Shown here: piece after piece, positions 25,991 to 33,788 of the stretch
How the letters are laid out: each line of letters opens with the position of its first letter
Numbering within the stretch: position 1 is the first letter of the stretch
DNA from: an uncultured Clostridia bacterium
Lineage (GTDB): Bacteria > Bacillota > Clostridia > Peptostreptococcales > Anaerovoracaceae
Direction: 5' to 3'
Assembly: GCA_944386595.1 (NCBI GenBank)
Contig: CALXBQ010000005.1
Location: 1-48,692, forward strand
DNA: 48,692 nucleotides
Notes under the pieces: model-generated
Databases searched by the model: none
Seen by the model: the letters and a program-made list of their open reading frames with translations, nothing else
Told to the model about the DNA's origin: nothing
Program-made: the position numbers and the translations under genes

Positions 25991-26147
25991 GGACAAATTT
26001 TTTTTACCGGCGGGGGGTTACTGCCGGTATTTTTACGGGATAAAATTCATATGGCAGACAAAGAGTATGATGGGGGAGTGCAGATGGACAAAATATTTTG
26101 ACCCCGGGAGATATGAGGAGAGCCTTTACGGACAAAATATTTTGACC
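25991..26147 (+). promoter_or_regulatory. Three upstream activator sites for the sigma-54 regulator
   Basis: The 18-bp near-palindrome GGACAAAATATTTTGACC occurs twice without change, at 26086-26103 and 26130-26147, 44 bp apart (about four helical turns). A weaker version, GGACAAATTTTTTTTACC, is at 25991-26008, just after the regulator stop. All lie 60-220 bp upstream of the -24/-12 promoter, where enhancer sites for NtrC-type activators are expected. Confidence 0.8.
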
Positions 26148-26208
26148 TGAAGGAAAAGAATAAGAAATAGGAGCGAAGAAAATATTGAAATTTCAATGCG
26201 GTTAAGAT

Positions 26209-26224
26209 TGGCACGGAATATGCT
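26209..26224 (+). promoter_or_regulatory. Sigma-54 (-24/-12) promoter of the nhaC operon
   Basis: TGGCACGGAATATGCT matches the sigma-54 consensus TGGCACG-N4-TTGCW at every key position except one T to A, with correct GG-to-GC spacing. Transcription would start near 26235, 44 bases before the antiporter ATG. Confidence 0.85.
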
Positions 26225-26278
26225 AAATATTATGGCAATCCAAATGGACGAATAATATTTAAAAAAGGAGGTCATGAA

Positions 26279-27817
26279 ATGGAAACTACGTTTGGAATTT
26301 TATGTTTTCTTCCGCCATTATTGGCAATTATCCTTGCAATCGTTACCAAGCAGACCATTCTGTCTCTGTTCGTAGCGGTTTGGGTAGGAGCGACCATGAT
26401 CAACGGATACAATCCGCTGGTCGGATTTACGGCAGTCGTTTCGGACTATATGATTCCGAAGATGTCGGAAAACGCTTCCATGCTTATACTGGTAACCCTT
26501 GCCGGAGGAATGGTCGCAATGCTTCGGGAAACGGGAGCGGCTCAGGCCTTTGCAAAGCTGGTAACGAGGAAGATCAACACGCCTAAGAAAGGCCAGATAG
26601 TAACCTGTCTCAGCGCATTTATTTTCTGTTACACAGAGCCGTGCCTGATCCTCGGAACCATCATGAGACCTGTAACGGATGCGGTAAGAGTATCCCGTGC
26701 AAAGCTGTCCTACATACTGGACTCCATGGGATGTAATCTGGCATCGTTGTCACCTATTTCAAGCTACGGTCCGTTCATAACCGGACTTATCGCTACGCAG
26801 CTTGCCGCGGCAGGTCTTACGGGAAACGAGTGGGGAATCTGGGCGAAGATGCTTCCGTTTAACCTGTACAGCATCTTTGCAATACTGACGGTTCTTATAG
26901 TTGCGATTTTCTCCATAGAAATAGGCCCTATGTACAAGGAAGAAAAGCGCGCCCGCGAAACCGGAAAGCTGCTGGGAGACGGAGTTCAGCCTCTCGTGCC
27001 TGAAAAGTACACGACTTTCCCTGATGGATACGAGCCTAAGATTATGAACTTCGTAATTCCTATCGTATGCCTGTTCGTTTCTATCTTCGCAACTATATTC
27101 TACACCGGAGATATAGCAAGCAACGGACTGAAAGGAGCCTTCTCCAACGCCAACATCACTCTGGCTGTATGCATGGGATTCATGGGCGGCGGTATCGGAG
27201 CCGGAATCGTAGGAATTGCAACCAAGCTGTTCGGGCCTACAAAGGCGTTCAACACGTTCGTAGACGGAATGGCAGAGCTTATTAACGTACCGTTCATCCT
27301 GGTGTGCGCATGGTCCATGGGCGGAATAACCAACGACATGGAAGTAGGAAACTACATGTCCGGCATAGTAGCAGAACACCTCACTCCGGGACTGGTTCCT
27401 GCTATGATATTCCTGTTCGGAGCTATAATCTCCTTTGCAACGGGTTCGTCCTGGGGCGTATGGTCTATCATGATGCCGATAGCATTCCCTATGGCAGTGG
27501 CATTTGATCTTCCGTTCGAGTATGTAGTAGCATCTGTAATCAGCGGAGGACTTTTCGGAGACCAGTGTTCACCTGTTTCCGATACTACAGTAATGTCATC
27601 AACAGGAGGTTCCTGCAACCACGTCGTTCACGTAATGACGCAGCTCCCATACGGAATTACGGTTGGTGTCAGCGCATTTATCGGATTCCTGTTCGGAGGA
27701 CTTACGGGTCAGTACTGGCTCAGCATAGCCGTAACGGCAGTAATTCTGGCAGTAGCGCTGGTAGTATTAAACATCGTTTCAAAAAGAACGGCAAAACTCG
27801 ACAAGGCTACAGTATAA
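26279..27817 (+). CDS. NhaC-family Na+/H+ antiporter-type transporter
   Basis: The 512-residue protein has about twelve hydrophobic segments and NhaC-family features: an N-terminal LAIILAIVTKQ stretch, CYTEPCLILGTIMRPVTD, SSWGVWSIMMPIAFPMA, and GGLFGDQCSPVSDTTVMSSTGG near the C-terminus. The latter is the conserved ion-binding region of the family. NhaC-family members exchange Na+ for H+ or carry organic anions with Na+; next to an amidohydrolase it may be a substrate carrier. It has an excellent ribosome binding site (AAAGGAGGTCATGAA) and is the first gene behind a sigma-54 promoter. Confidence 0.9.
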   Translation: METTFGILCFLPPLLAIILAIVTKQTILSLFVAVWVGATMINGYNPLVGFTAVVSDYMIPKMSENASMLILVTLAGGMVAMLRETGAAQAFAKLVTRKINTPKKGQIVTCLSAFIFCYTEPCLILGTIMRPVTDAVRVSRAKLSYILDSMGCNLASLSPISSYGPFITGLIATQLAAAGLTGNEWGIWAKMLPFNLYSIFAILTVLIVAIFSIEIGPMYKEEKRARETGKLLGDGVQPLVPEKYTTFPDGYEPKIMNFVIPIVCLFVSIFATIFYTGDIASNGLKGAFSNANITLAVCMGFMGGGIGAGIVGIATKLFGPTKAFNTFVDGMAELINVPFILVCAWSMGGITNDMEVGNYMSGIVAEHLTPGLVPAMIFLFGAIISFATGSSWGVWSIMMPIAFPMAVAFDLPFEYVVASVISGGLFGDQCSPVSDTTVMSSTGGSCNHVVHVMTQLPYGITVGVSAFIGFLFGGLTGQYWLSIAVTAVILAVALVVLNIVSKRTAKLDKATV

Positions 27818-27852
27818 TTTAAGCATAATACGATAAAGGAGAGTGTATTAGG

Positions 27853-29274
27853 ATGAAAAAAATCGACATAATCGTTAAAGCGCCTCACTTTTACACCATG
27901 GAAGGTGAAGGCGTAGGCTACAAAACCGGCGTTGCAATGCTGGTAGACGGCGGCAAGATCATCGGATTTGCCGATGAGAAGGAGCTGGCCGATTACTCGG
28001 CGGAAAAGGTTCTGAATCTGGATCATCACGCAGTACTTCCGGGCTTCATAGACGGTCATATGCATACCGCATGTGCAATTATGAGAGGTCTGGCCCAGGA
28101 TACGAACAACTGGATGATGTACGGACTTCAGCCTTTCCAGAACGCCGTAAGACAGGAGGAAAGCGACGCCGGAAGCCGGATGGCGATTCTGGAGGCAATC
28201 AAGAACGGAACCACCACTCTGGGCGATTATGAAAGCCATATGGACGCGGTGTGCAGCTTCATCGACAAAGTCGGAGCAAGAGGAAACATCGCGCAGACCG
28301 TAAGAGCCGCAAAGTACAGAGTGTATAATCCGGGAGAGCTTTACGAGTTTGACGATGAGCAGGGAGAAAAGAGCCTTGCGGAAAATATCGCTCTCTACGA
28401 CAAGTGGCACGATAAAGCCGGAGGAAGAATCAAGATACTCTTCGGACCGCAGGGAATCGACTTTGTCAGCCCTGAACTTATGAAGAAAATTCAGGGCGTG
28501 GTAAAGGAGCGCAAGACGAAAATCCACATGCACGTGCAGCAGGGAGACCGTGAAACATATCAGATTGTAAAGAGATACGGAAAGCGTCCTGTTGAATACC
28601 TGAGAGAACTCGGTATCCTTGACGAGGACCTTATCGCCGTTCACCTTACCGACTGCACCGATGAAGAGGCTGCAATGGTGGCAAAGTGCGGAGCAAGCAT
28701 GATAGTAAATCCGGGCTCCATAGGAATCATCGACGGAATAGTATGCCCGTCCGTTGCATTCCAGAAGGCAGGCGGATACTGCGCTCTCGGTTCTGACCAG
28801 GCTCCGGGAAACAACTGTCACAATATCATTAACGAGATGAAGAACGTGGCTCTCTTTAACAAGATCAAGTATCAGAATCCTGAAGCCGTTCCTGCGTGGA
28901 AGGCTCTCAGAATGGCCACCGTCGAGGGCGCAAAGGCGATAGGACTGGGAGACATCACGGGTTCTCTCGAAGCCGGAAAGCATGCCGACTTCATAGCCAT
29001 CGACCTTGATAAGCCGACTATGCTGCCTGTATACACTCACCCTATGAGGAACATCGTTCCTAACCTTGTTTACTCCGCAAGAGGAGAGGAAGTGGCCCTT
29101 GCAGCCGTAGACGGAAACGTGATATACAGAGACGGACAGTTTACAAACGTAGACGAGAGAGAGTATTTCGATGCTGTAAAGCAGTACCCTGACGGAATCG
29201 GTGAAAGAGCTACGAAGGAATTCAATGAAATAGGCGGAACAAACTACCAGTTCATGCAGGAAGGAAAGCTGTAA
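27853..29274 (+). CDS. Amidohydrolase-superfamily metal-dependent hydrolase/deaminase (TRZ/ATZ type)
   Basis: The 473-residue protein shows the metal ligands of the amidohydrolase barrel: HMH in PGFIDGHMHTA, His in KIHMHVQQGDRET, His in AVHLTDCTDEEA and Asp in ALGSDQAPGNN. An HADF-type C-terminal composite strand follows (EAGKHADFIAIDLD). The layout resembles deaminases and chlorohydrolases of nitrogen heterocycles. Expected chemistry is hydrolytic removal of an amine or ring opening, releasing ammonia, which would fit sigma-54 control. The true substrate is unknown. It lies 35 bases after the antiporter gene with ribosome binding site AAAGGAGAG, and its stop abuts the transporter start. Confidence 0.9.
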   Translation: MKKIDIIVKAPHFYTMEGEGVGYKTGVAMLVDGGKIIGFADEKELADYSAEKVLNLDHHAVLPGFIDGHMHTACAIMRGLAQDTNNWMMYGLQPFQNAVRQEESDAGSRMAILEAIKNGTTTLGDYESHMDAVCSFIDKVGARGNIAQTVRAAKYRVYNPGELYEFDDEQGEKSLAENIALYDKWHDKAGGRIKILFGPQGIDFVSPELMKKIQGVVKERKTKIHMHVQQGDRETYQIVKRYGKRPVEYLRELGILDEDLIAVHLTDCTDEEAAMVAKCGASMIVNPGSIGIIDGIVCPSVAFQKAGGYCALGSDQAPGNNCHNIINEMKNVALFNKIKYQNPEAVPAWKALRMATVEGAKAIGLGDITGSLEAGKHADFIAIDLDKPTMLPVYTHPMRNIVPNLVYSARGEEVALAAVDGNVIYRDGQFTNVDEREYFDAVKQYPDGIGERATKEFNEIGGTNYQFMQEGKL

Positions 29275-30108
29275 TTGATTTACCTTGGTCTTGCCATACT
29301 GTTTAACGTCATAATGAATTTTGCGATGAAGTATTCGGAAACTCATGACTGCAACAGATATGGCGTAACGGTTTTCAATTATGCGGCGGGTATAGCGGTC
29401 AGTTATGCCTTTATGAAAGACAGGACTGTTGCGTTTTCTGACGGCGAGGGAACCTTTACGGTTCTCTTCGCCGTGGTAAATGCGTTCTTCTTCCTCACAT
29501 GTCTTTTAGTGCTCCAGCAGAGCATAAAGAAAAACGGAGCGCCTCTCACCGCTACGTTTAACAGGATGGGTGTGCTCATTCCGACTGTCATATCCGCTGT
29601 CATGTTCGCCGAAATTCCGACCGGTATTCAGATATCCGGAATCGTCATTTCTCTTTTTGCCATAGTATATATGAACGGAGGAGGAAAAGAGAAAGGCGGC
29701 GTATCGGTCTATCTGATACTTGCTTTTGCTACGGGTGGCTGCGTTGATACCATATCAAAGTTCTTCAGCGTTTACGGAAGCCCTGAGAATCAGGAGAGAT
29801 TTATCTTCTATACGTTTGTAGCGGCGTTAATTATGTCCACAGGTGTCTGCATATACAAAGACAGACACATAACGAAGAAGGATATTGCGGTCGGAATTAT
29901 AGTGGGAATTCCTAACGAGCTTGCAGCTCTGCTTCTGCTGAAGGCTGCGGGCATGCTCCCTGCATATCTCGTATACCCCTGCTACAGCGCAGGCGTAATA
30001 TTCGCTGTGAATATAGTCAACATGATAGTGTTCAGAGAATTTCTTTCAAAGAGAGAATATATTGCAACGGGAATAATTGCAATTGCTCTGATCCTCATTA
30101 ATATGTAA
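29275..30108 (+). CDS. DMT/EamA-type membrane transporter
   Basis: The 277-residue hydrophobic protein has about nine to ten membrane segments in two similar halves, like drug/metabolite (EamA) carriers. Motifs are weak, so the family call is by topology. Features include FNRMGVLIPTVISAVMFAE in the first half and LPAYLVYPCYSAGVIFAVNIVN with a late FREFLSKREYIATGIIAIALILI ending. The TTG at 29275 directly after the amidohydrolase TAA is the likely start, with GGAAGGAAAG upstream; an ATG at 29314 is the alternative. It is the last gene before a bidirectional terminator and may export or import the amidohydrolase substrate or product. Confidence 0.8.
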   Translation: MIYLGLAILFNVIMNFAMKYSETHDCNRYGVTVFNYAAGIAVSYAFMKDRTVAFSDGEGTFTVLFAVVNAFFFLTCLLVLQQSIKKNGAPLTATFNRMGVLIPTVISAVMFAEIPTGIQISGIVISLFAIVYMNGGGKEKGGVSVYLILAFATGGCVDTISKFFSVYGSPENQERFIFYTFVAALIMSTGVCIYKDRHITKKDIAVGIIVGIPNELAALLLLKAAGMLPAYLVYPCYSAGVIFAVNIVNMIVFREFLSKREYIATGIIAIALILINM

Positions 30109-30111
30109 AAA

Positions 30112-30146
30112 GAAAACGGCTCCGGTTAATTTCCGGGGCCGTTTTC
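30112..30146. terminator. Bidirectional rho-independent terminator
   Basis: GAAAACGGCTCCGG pairs with CCGGGGCCGTTTTC over 14 bp with a single G-T wobble. On the minus strand it is followed by TTTTCTTTTT, on the plus strand the stem ends in TTTTC. It separates the convergent DMT transporter and C-GCAxxG-C-C genes. Confidence 0.9.
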
Positions 30147-30167
30147 AAATTAGATAACTATCTGCGC

Positions 30168-30563
30168 CTATATCATCTTCTCCAGTATCTCCACTGCATC
30201 TTGAATGCAGCCGTCGCAGGAGCGGAGCACCTTTCCGGTCTCCACGCCCTTGAGCTCTGCGCAGACCGTAGAGCCGTTCTTTTCTTCAAAAGCCGCCATA
30301 ACCTGTTTCATCTTTGCGTAGCAGTCCTTCTTGGTGGCCGGGTCTTCAAGATTTCCGTCGGAATTCATAAGACCGATGATGAGCGCTGCTCCGGAAAGAG
30401 CCCCGCAGGTCTTCATTGAGCCCATGCCGAATCCGAAAGCCTCGGCAGCCCTGAAAACATCTCGCTCGTCCATATCAACCGTGTCCGCGAAGGCGCAGGC
30501 CACGGCCTGGGCGCAGTTGTATCTGCTGTGGTGAAGGTTGGTTGCGTGTTCTTTTCTGTCCAT
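30168..30563 (-). CDS. C-GCAxxG-C-C family (redox-active Cys-rich) protein
   Basis: The 131-residue protein has the family cysteines in order: NCAQAV, KTCGALSGAALIIGL (the GCAxxG-like core as CGALSG), STVCAELKG and LRSCDGCI. The family is named for these conserved cysteines and is thought to be redox-active or metal-binding; no reaction is proven. It starts one base after the stop of the TIGR04076 gene, with AAGGAG inside that gene's end, so it belongs to the AlaX operon. Confidence 0.88.
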   Translation of the reverse strand: MDRKEHATNLHHSRYNCAQAVACAFADTVDMDERDVFRAAEAFGFGMGSMKTCGALSGAALIIGLMNSDGNLEDPATKKDCYAKMKQVMAAFEEKNGSTVCAELKGVETGKVLRSCDGCIQDAVEILEKMI

Positions 30564-30564
30564 T

Positions 30565-30831
30565 TTATTCTTTCTCCTTTACTTCAAGCTTGAAGATATT
30601 TATTACGTCGGCGTCGGGGCAGCAGAATCTGAAATCCCCGTCTTTGCCGGTAGGTAACGTTCCGCCGTAACGCAGAATATCTATGTACGGGAAAGCCACG
30701 TGCATGGCCATAGGACAAAGTCGGCCTCTTTCCGTATCGAAATCAAAGGTATCGCCTACCTTGTGGCCGCGGTGGCAGCCGCACGGACCTTTTCTGTCCA
30801 CCAGCGTTATCTGAATGGATGGTTTACTCAT
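30565..30831 (-). CDS. TIGR04076-family small protein
   Basis: The 88-residue protein matches the small TIGR04076 family by the segment GHKVGDTFDFDTERGRLC followed by PMAMHVAFPYIDILRYGG. It has cysteines at GPCGCHRGH, RLCP and FRFCCPDAD, consistent with a metal- or cluster-binding role, but no function is known. It overlaps the AlaX-like gene by eight bases (ATGAGTAA) and is followed after one base by the C-GCAxxG-C-C gene. Confidence 0.87.
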   Translation of the reverse strand: MSKPSIQITLVDRKGPCGCHRGHKVGDTFDFDTERGRLCPMAMHVAFPYIDILRYGGTLPTGKDGDFRFCCPDADVINIFKLEVKEKE

Positions 30832-32038
30832 TTCGGCACACTCCTCTTAAAACTTCTATAAATCTATCCAGAGCCTCGCCGGAAGGGAATACGGCGCGGC
30901 CGTTTGAGGCGGAGCCGCCGCCTCTGCCTCCCGATTCCGGCGCATGCTCCTTTATAAGCTTTCCGCAGTTGATTTCAGGCGATGAGGAAAACAGGGCGGC
31001 GGTGTGGCTCGGACTGTGAACCAGAGCCAGCAGCTTAGGGAGATTTTCGCCCAGAGCCTTATATACTTCGGTAAAATAGCCGGGTTCCAGAAGCTCGTAG
31101 GAAGCTGCGATAAAATCGTCGCTGCAGCCTTTTATTTCCTCTGCTGCCTGCTTTATGAGCGCCTTCTTCAGGTGATATACCTCATCTTTTGCGGCGGCAA
31201 GGCGATCTTTCAAAGCCTCGTATTTATGAAGAACGTCGTCGTCTCCCGCAGAAAGGTCTCTTTCCAGCTCCGTAAGTATATTGAACTGGTTTTGGTACTT
31301 CACAAGCGCCCGCTGACCGGCCTCGAAGTATATGCGGAACATGCCCTTGTTAGGCTCCGCCTTGTAAATCTTCACCATGCCTACCTGGCCGGAGGTGGAA
31401 GGGTGGGTGCCGCAGCACGCCACGCAGTCCGACGGATTGTTTACATCGCCGACGGACACTATGGTTATATCCGATTCTATGGAAAGCTTCTTCCTGAGAG
31501 GAAGGTTTTCCGCGTCCTCCCGTCTGTCGAAGTGTCGCGACACTACAGGCATATCGGCCCAGATGATGCGGTTGCACCTTAGCTCGGCCTCAGAGAGAAG
31601 CTCATCGTCTATCTTCGAATATGACGGGTCGTCCTCAAGGCTTATGTCGATGGTCATATAGTCGTCGCCCATGTGAAAGCCGCGGTTCACGCCTCCGCAA
31701 AGGGCGTGGAACACTCCCGAAAGGATATGCTCTCCGCAGTGACGCTGCATATTGTCGAAGCGTCTGTCCCAGTCTATCTGAAGATGCACTCTGTCGCCGG
31801 GAGAAAGAGAAGCTCCGCCTTCCACCACGTGGTATATCTCCCCGTCGTATTCGTAGACTTCCTTTACCCGAAGGTCGTCAATGTATCCGGTATCGCAGCT
31901 CTGACCGCCTCCGGTGGGAAAGAAAACGGTTTTGTCCAGGATAACCAGAGCGCCTTCTTTGCCGGCAGACACTTCGAGAATTTCAGCGTCGGTTTCTTTA
32001 AGATAGACGTCTTCTTTAAATAGTCTGGCTGTTATCAT
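30824..32038 (-). CDS. AlaX-type alanyl-tRNA editing protein with DHHA1 domain
   Basis: The 404-residue protein is a free-standing relative of the alanyl-tRNA synthetase editing domain and would hydrolyse mischarged Ser- or Gly-tRNA(Ala). The zinc site is seen as RHCGEHILSG (HxxxH) and CVACCGTHP (CxxxH). FFPTGGGQ and the C-terminal DHHA1 domain (GGRGGGSASNGRAVFPSG) show it is the long AlaX form, with a coiled-coil stretch between. It has its own promoter and AAGGAG. It heads a three-gene operon with two small cysteine-rich proteins. The nearest tRNA-Ala in the window is at 107-182, not linked to it. Confidence 0.93.
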   Translation of the reverse strand: MITARLFKEDVYLKETDAEILEVSAGKEGALVILDKTVFFPTGGGQSCDTGYIDDLRVKEVYEYDGEIYHVVEGGASLSPGDRVHLQIDWDRRFDNMQRHCGEHILSGVFHALCGGVNRGFHMGDDYMTIDISLEDDPSYSKIDDELLSEAELRCNRIIWADMPVVSRHFDRREDAENLPLRKKLSIESDITIVSVGDVNNPSDCVACCGTHPSTSGQVGMVKIYKAEPNKGMFRIYFEAGQRALVKYQNQFNILTELERDLSAGDDDVLHKYEALKDRLAAAKDEVYHLKKALIKQAAEEIKGCSDDFIAASYELLEPGYFTEVYKALGENLPKLLALVHSPSHTAALFSSSPEINCGKLIKEHAPESGGRGGGSASNGRAVFPSGEALDRFIEVLRGVCRNE

Positions 32039-32108
32039 TTTTTATGCTCCTTGGAAAACTTTTCATAAATTTTACGGTGTGTTCGCAAAAATTGCCCCGA
32101 AATCCTGT

Positions 32109-32137
32109 ATTTTACCTAATCACAGGAAGAACATCAA
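32109..32137 (-). promoter_or_regulatory. Sigma-70-type promoter of the AlaX operon
   Basis: On the minus strand TTGATG (32132-32137) and TAAAAT (32109-32114) are 17 bases apart, placing the start about 65 bases before the ATG at 32038. A DnaA box begins 16 bases upstream of the -35. Confidence 0.7.
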
Positions 32138-32152
32138 AAATTCAATAATTGC

Positions 32153-32284
32153 TGTGGATAACTTTCTGTTGACAAATATATGCCGTGGTCAAATCGCAGA
32201 ATTTGCAATGTGCGCAGCTTTTGAAGTTATCCACACACCCCTGCGAATAAGATTGTATACAATTGCCGGATTCTATGTGGAAAA
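32153..32284. promoter_or_regulatory. Cluster of three DnaA boxes
   Basis: TGTGGATAA (32153-32161, minus-strand TTATCCACA), TTATCCACA (32227-32235) and TGTGGAAAA (32276-32284, minus-strand TTTTCCACA) lie within 132 bp. The first two match the DnaA consensus exactly and the third is a common variant. The region is AT-rich and has no gene; it fills most of the 378-base gap between the AlaX gene and the gene ending at 32417. Confidence 0.7.
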
Positions 32285-32416
32285 CCGACCGATTCCTTAA
32301 AAAATAAAGAATCGTTCGTTGTTGAGAACTTTCCCCGGGTAAAGAACGAGAGTTTACGGAAATACACATAAAGGTAAACCGGATTAAACTTTTTCAGGCG
32401 GCGCCGTAAGCGGCGT

Positions 32417-33712
32417 TTATTCGTCATCGTCATCGTCAAAATAGTCCATATCGTAGAGGAATTCCGCCAGGTCATCGTACCCTCCGCTTATAAATTCCCA
32501 CATGATGTTCTCGTGAAACTCAAACTTGCCGTAAGGCTCGAGAAAGTATCCGAGGGGCGAGTCCTCAATGCTCTTTTCCATGTACTCGATTCCCGAGGCC
32601 GTGCCGGAGAAGACGATAAAATATCCGCTTTCGGTAAGGTAGCACGCTCCGATAAGGTCGTTGTCCAGCCTGTAGACCCTGCTGTTTACATGGTCGTTGT
32701 TTGACTTGTATATGGCAAACAGAGTGTTCTCGTCGTACTTCGATATGATGGAATCCACCAGCATCGGGGAGATAAACCTGTTTATGACTTCTTTGGGGCC
32801 TTTGACCGTGTAATTGGATACGTACTCGGACCTTGAGAGAATCATTGCGGCTTCGGCCGGGGTTATCTTTGAAAGGGAGACGGGTCTTGCCTCGATTACC
32901 TTAAGGCCGTTTACCCGGATTCTGCTTACCGCAATATAGTAGGCGTCGCCGGATTCAACGAGGGATTCGCAGGTGAGTCTGACGTCACCGAGGGCGAGAA
33001 GTTCCGGATCTCCGTCCGGCTTCGACGCGTTCCTGCAAAGGGTGCACCGGGTAAGCTCAGGAAAGAGGTCGCAGTTCACATCTTCTGCAGCAAGCAGTCC
33101 TGCGGCGTCAAAATCTTTTCCGAAGGAGCGCATGAGAAAATAGTTGGCGGCCTCATAAGGGGATCTGACCTTTACGCAGACAATCTCCCAAAGCCGACGC
33201 TTTTCCTCCCCGGAAAGGCTGCACTCTTTGTCGAGAAGACCTGCGTATTCTTCAGAAGGCGACGGCATGGGGATTCCGTGAGCCCTGTTGAAAGCGGCGT
33301 AGCGCTGAAGAATGTAAATCGCCTGTTTCTCGTCTATCTCTCTCTTCCTGGCGCCAAGACCGCCGAACATGGAGGATGCGTACTCCCTTACCACCGAAGG
33401 ATCCTGATGATAGTCCCGGCAGCAAATGGGAGAAAGTCCGCTTTCGTACCTGTCAAAGCCGTACTCTTCCGCGTCAAAGTAGAAGAACTGGTACTGGTAT
33501 TTATAGTGGAGGTTGTCCGGAAGGTGCCAGCAGATTCTCATTCCGAGAACGCCCATGAGCCTCGTATCGGTAACGTAGGCGCTCTGAAATACCTTTCGGC
33601 TGTCTGCGGCGGTTTCCGACAGTCCTCCGTCCAGAAGCTTAAGGGTTATTCTGTCCGAAAGCTTTTTGTCATCGGTGTTTTGAAATTTCCCGTTTGTGGT
33701 ATCAGTAATCAT
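32417..33712 (-). CDS. Unknown 431-residue protein with acidic tail
   Basis: I do not recognise this protein. It is soluble and mostly acidic, with a Cys-x2-Cys (CTLC) near residue 210, clusters of aromatic residues and an acidic end (DYFDDDDDE). It has no membrane segment or signal peptide. The promoter -10 lies six bases before the ATG at 33712, so the transcript probably begins at the start codon and has no ribosome binding site. The longer frame to 33748 would run across that promoter. The gene is divergent from metK, with overlapping promoter regions. A role tied to methionine is possible only by position. Confidence 0.8.
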   Translation of the reverse strand: MITDTTNGKFQNTDDKKLSDRITLKLLDGGLSETAADSRKVFQSAYVTDTRLMGVLGMRICWHLPDNLHYKYQYQFFYFDAEEYGFDRYESGLSPICCRDYHQDPSVVREYASSMFGGLGARKREIDEKQAIYILQRYAAFNRAHGIPMPSPSEEYAGLLDKECSLSGEEKRRLWEIVCVKVRSPYEAANYFLMRSFGKDFDAAGLLAAEDVNCDLFPELTRCTLCRNASKPDGDPELLALGDVRLTCESLVESGDAYYIAVSRIRVNGLKVIEARPVSLSKITPAEAAMILSRSEYVSNYTVKGPKEVINRFISPMLVDSIISKYDENTLFAIYKSNNDHVNSRVYRLDNDLIGACYLTESGYFIVFSGTASGIEYMEKSIEDSPLGYFLEPYGKFEFHENIMWEFISGGYDDLAEFLYDMDYFDDDDDE

Positions 33713-33718
33713 GTGACC

Positions 33719-33748
33719 ATTATAATATATCGTTGACAAAATTGCCAA
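33719..33748 (-). promoter_or_regulatory. Promoter of the unknown 431-residue gene (probably leaderless)
   Basis: On the minus strand TTGGCA (33743-33748) and TATAAT (33719-33724) are 18 bases apart. Only six bases separate the -10 from the ATG at 33712, so transcription would start at or within a base or two of the start codon. Confidence 0.8.
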
Positions 33749-33760
33749 TGATAGTATAAT
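33733..33760 (+). promoter_or_regulatory. Promoter of the SAM riboswitch-metK transcript
   Basis: A consensus TTGACA (33733-33738) and a perfect TATAAT (33755-33760) are 16 bases apart. The -35 lies inside the spacer of the divergent promoter at 33719-33748, so polymerase can hardly sit on both at once. Confidence 0.85.
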
Positions 33761-33788
33761 TTATAGGAAATCAATATTGAATTGAAAC

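Noticed and set aside
27709..29346. Long minus-strand frame of 545 codons
   Set aside because: It lies opposite the amidohydrolase gene, which has all metal ligands and a good ribosome binding site. The minus frame has low-complexity, unfamiliar sequence and arises from codon bias.
32153..32284. Chromosomal origin of replication
   Set aside because: DnaA boxes are present, but there is no dnaA, dnaN or rpmH, no clear DNA-unwinding repeat array, and genes on both sides run mainly in the same direction.
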